Shown piece by piece: positions 5,657 to 6,577 of a stretch of DNA of 6,577 nucleotides; position 1 is the stretch's first letter, and every line of letters begins with the position of its first letter. The notes under the pieces are model-generated. The model did no database searches. It saw only the letters and a program-made list of their open reading frames with translations, and was not told the origin of the DNA. The position numbers and the translations under genes are program-made. This stretch comes from an uncultured Oscillospiraceae bacterium (GTDB lineage: Bacteria > Bacillota > Clostridia > Oscillospirales > Oscillospiraceae): positions 1-6,577 of the forward strand of contig CANRNA010000102.1 in assembly GCA_947631805.1 (NCBI GenBank), written 5' to 3'.

Positions 5657-5658
5657 CC

Positions 5659-5687
5659 ATCATACATGGGCCGGGACCGTTTGTCAA
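5659..5687 (-). promoter_or_regulatory. Sigma-70/SigA-type promoter of the transporter-lar operon
   Basis: On the minus strand TTGACA (5687-5682) is followed after exactly 17 bases by TATGAT (5664-5659). That is a perfect -35 and five of six bases of the -10. The start point should be near 5652. It points at the binding-protein gene and precedes the structured leader. Confidence 0.8.
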
Positions 5688-5721
5688 GTGATTCTGCCGG
5701 GGAGAAATTGCGGCTGTGGGG

Positions 5722-5750
5722 TTGTAAAATCCGCCGTTTTCCGGTAGACT
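5722..5750 (+). promoter_or_regulatory. Possible weak promoter for the M16C peptidase gene
   Basis: TTGTAA (5722-5727), a 17-base spacer and TAGACT (5745-5750) match consensus at four of six positions in each box. An AT-rich stretch follows (5754-5770). A start near 5757 would give a leader of about 60 bases. The nearby TATAAA at 5755 has no good -35, so the exact promoter is uncertain. Confidence 0.3.
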
Positions 5751-5819
5751 GTACATATAAAAATAAATTGGCTCTCCGCGGCGCAAGGCGGGGCGGCCGG
5801 ATGAGAAAGGAAAACGACA

Positions 5820-6577
5820 ATGCAAAAAGGCGATATCCTCCACGGCTTTCAGGTGCTCTCCTCCCGGGCCCTGCCCGAGATCGGCGCCACTATGTGGCAG
5901 ATGGAATACCAGAAAAACGGCGCCCGGCTGATCTGGCTGGACCGGCCCGACGATAACAAGACCTTCTCCATCGCCTTCAAGACCATCCCCCAGGACGACA
6001 CCGGCGTGTTCCACATCCTGGAGCACTCTGTGCTCAACGGCTCGGAGAAGTACCCGGTGAAGGAGCCCTTCGTGGAGCTTCTGAAGAGCTCCATGGCCAC
6101 CTTCCTCAACGCCATGACCTTCCCGGACAAGACCATGTACCCGGTCAGCTCCCGGAACGCCCAGGACTTTCTGAATCTGATAGACGTGTATATGGACGCG
6201 GTGCTCCATCCCCTGAGCCTCCACGACCCCCACGCCTTTTTGCAGGAGGGCTGGCACTATGAGCTGGACAGCCCCGACGGGGAGCTGCGGTGCAACGGCG
6301 TGGTCTACAACGAGATGAAGGGGGCCTACGCCTCCCCCGACACGGTGATGAACGAGCAGCTGGACCAGCTCCTGTTCCCGGACAACTGCTACGGCAAGAG
6401 CTCCGGCGGCGACCCGGAGCACATCCCGGAGCTGACGTACGAGAACTACCTGGCCAGCCACCGGCGGTTCTATCACCCCTCCAACGCCTATATCTGCCTG
6501 GACGGGCAGATGGACCTGGACGCCGTGCTGGAGCGCATCGGCGGCTTCCTGGCCCCCTATGAGCGCATCGACCCGGA
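5820..6577 (+). CDS. M16C-family zinc metallopeptidase (PreP/insulinase-like), N-terminal part cut by window edge
   Basis: This is a probable cytoplasmic oligopeptidase of the presequence-protease subfamily, which degrades short unstructured peptides inside a closing two-halved chamber. The 252 visible residues contain the inverted zinc motif HILEH (H65, E68 catalytic base, H69) and the downstream glutamate ligand E165 in VVYNEMKGAY. Also visible are FLNAMTFPDKTMYPVS (95-110), a typical M16C substrate-chamber segment, and FYHPSNAYICLDG (217-229). There is no signal peptide. The ATG at 5820 has AAGGA eight bases upstream, and the N-terminus GDILHGFQVLS matches the family's usual opening. Full-length members are about 970 residues, so roughly three quarters lies outside. 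It is transcribed away from the transporter-lar operon and no functional link is evident. Confidence 0.93.
   Translation, partial: MQKGDILHGFQVLSSRALPEIGATMWQMEYQKNGARLIWLDRPDDNKTFSIAFKTIPQDDTGVFHILEHSVLNGSEKYPVKEPFVELLKSSMATFLNAMTFPDKTMYPVSSRNAQDFLNLIDVYMDAVLHPLSLHDPHAFLQEGWHYELDSPDGELRCNGVVYNEMKGAYASPDTVMNEQLDQLLFPDNCYGKSSGGDPEHIPELTYENYLASHRRFYHPSNAYICLDGQMDLDAVLERIGGFLAPYERIDP

Noticed and set aside
3467..5956. 829-codon open frame on the plus strand opposite the permease and binding protein
   Set aside because: It is antisense to two clearly recognised genes, is built of Gly/Pro/His/Arg-rich low-information sequence, and matches no family. Long antisense frames are expected in GC-rich genes.
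5244..6476. 410-codon minus-strand frame spanning the intergenic region and opposite the peptidase
   Set aside because: It crosses the promoter and leader and lies antisense to the M16C gene. Composition is that of a shadow frame.

Overview
The window looks like chromosomal DNA from a GC-rich anaerobic Firmicute, most likely a clostridial relative of the Oscillospiraceae (Flavonifractor or Pseudoflavonifractor type). This rests on GC-rich third codon positions, strong AGGAG-type ribosome sites, some GTG starts, a clostridial-style M16C peptidase and complete lar genes. Assignment below family level is inference.

Layout: seven genes lie head to tail on the minus strand and read from about 5.5 kb down to base 1. 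In transcription order they are a substrate-binding protein (5497-4346), a FecCD-type permease (4345-3266), its ATPase (3269-2520), an FmdE-domain zinc-finger protein (2523-1993), larE (1976-1224), larB (1234-467) and the first 156 codons of larC (470-1, cut by the window edge). Every junction overlaps, abuts, or leaves at most 16 bases, so this is almost certainly one operon. A 322-base intergenic region (5498-5819) follows. On the plus strand, a Zn-dependent M16C oligopeptidase gene starts at 5820 and runs off the right edge.

Function: LarB, LarE and LarC together build the nickel-pincer nucleotide (NPN) cofactor of lactate racemase and other LarA-family enzymes. LarB carboxylates and hydrolyses nicotinic acid adenine dinucleotide. 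LarE installs the two sulfurs. LarC inserts nickel. The upstream ABC importer of the siderophore/B12/metal-chelate type is therefore a candidate nickel (or nickel-chelate) uptake system, and the FmdE protein is a candidate metal-handling partner. No larA homologue is in the window; it may lie beyond base 1 or elsewhere.

Regulation: the minus-strand operon has a near-consensus promoter (TTGACA, 17-base spacer, TATGAT). A structured leader of about 155 nt follows, ending in an intrinsic terminator whose 5' arm can instead pair with an upstream segment. This looks like a transcription attenuator or riboswitch. I could not match it to a known aptamer class, and it is the strongest candidate here for something undescribed.
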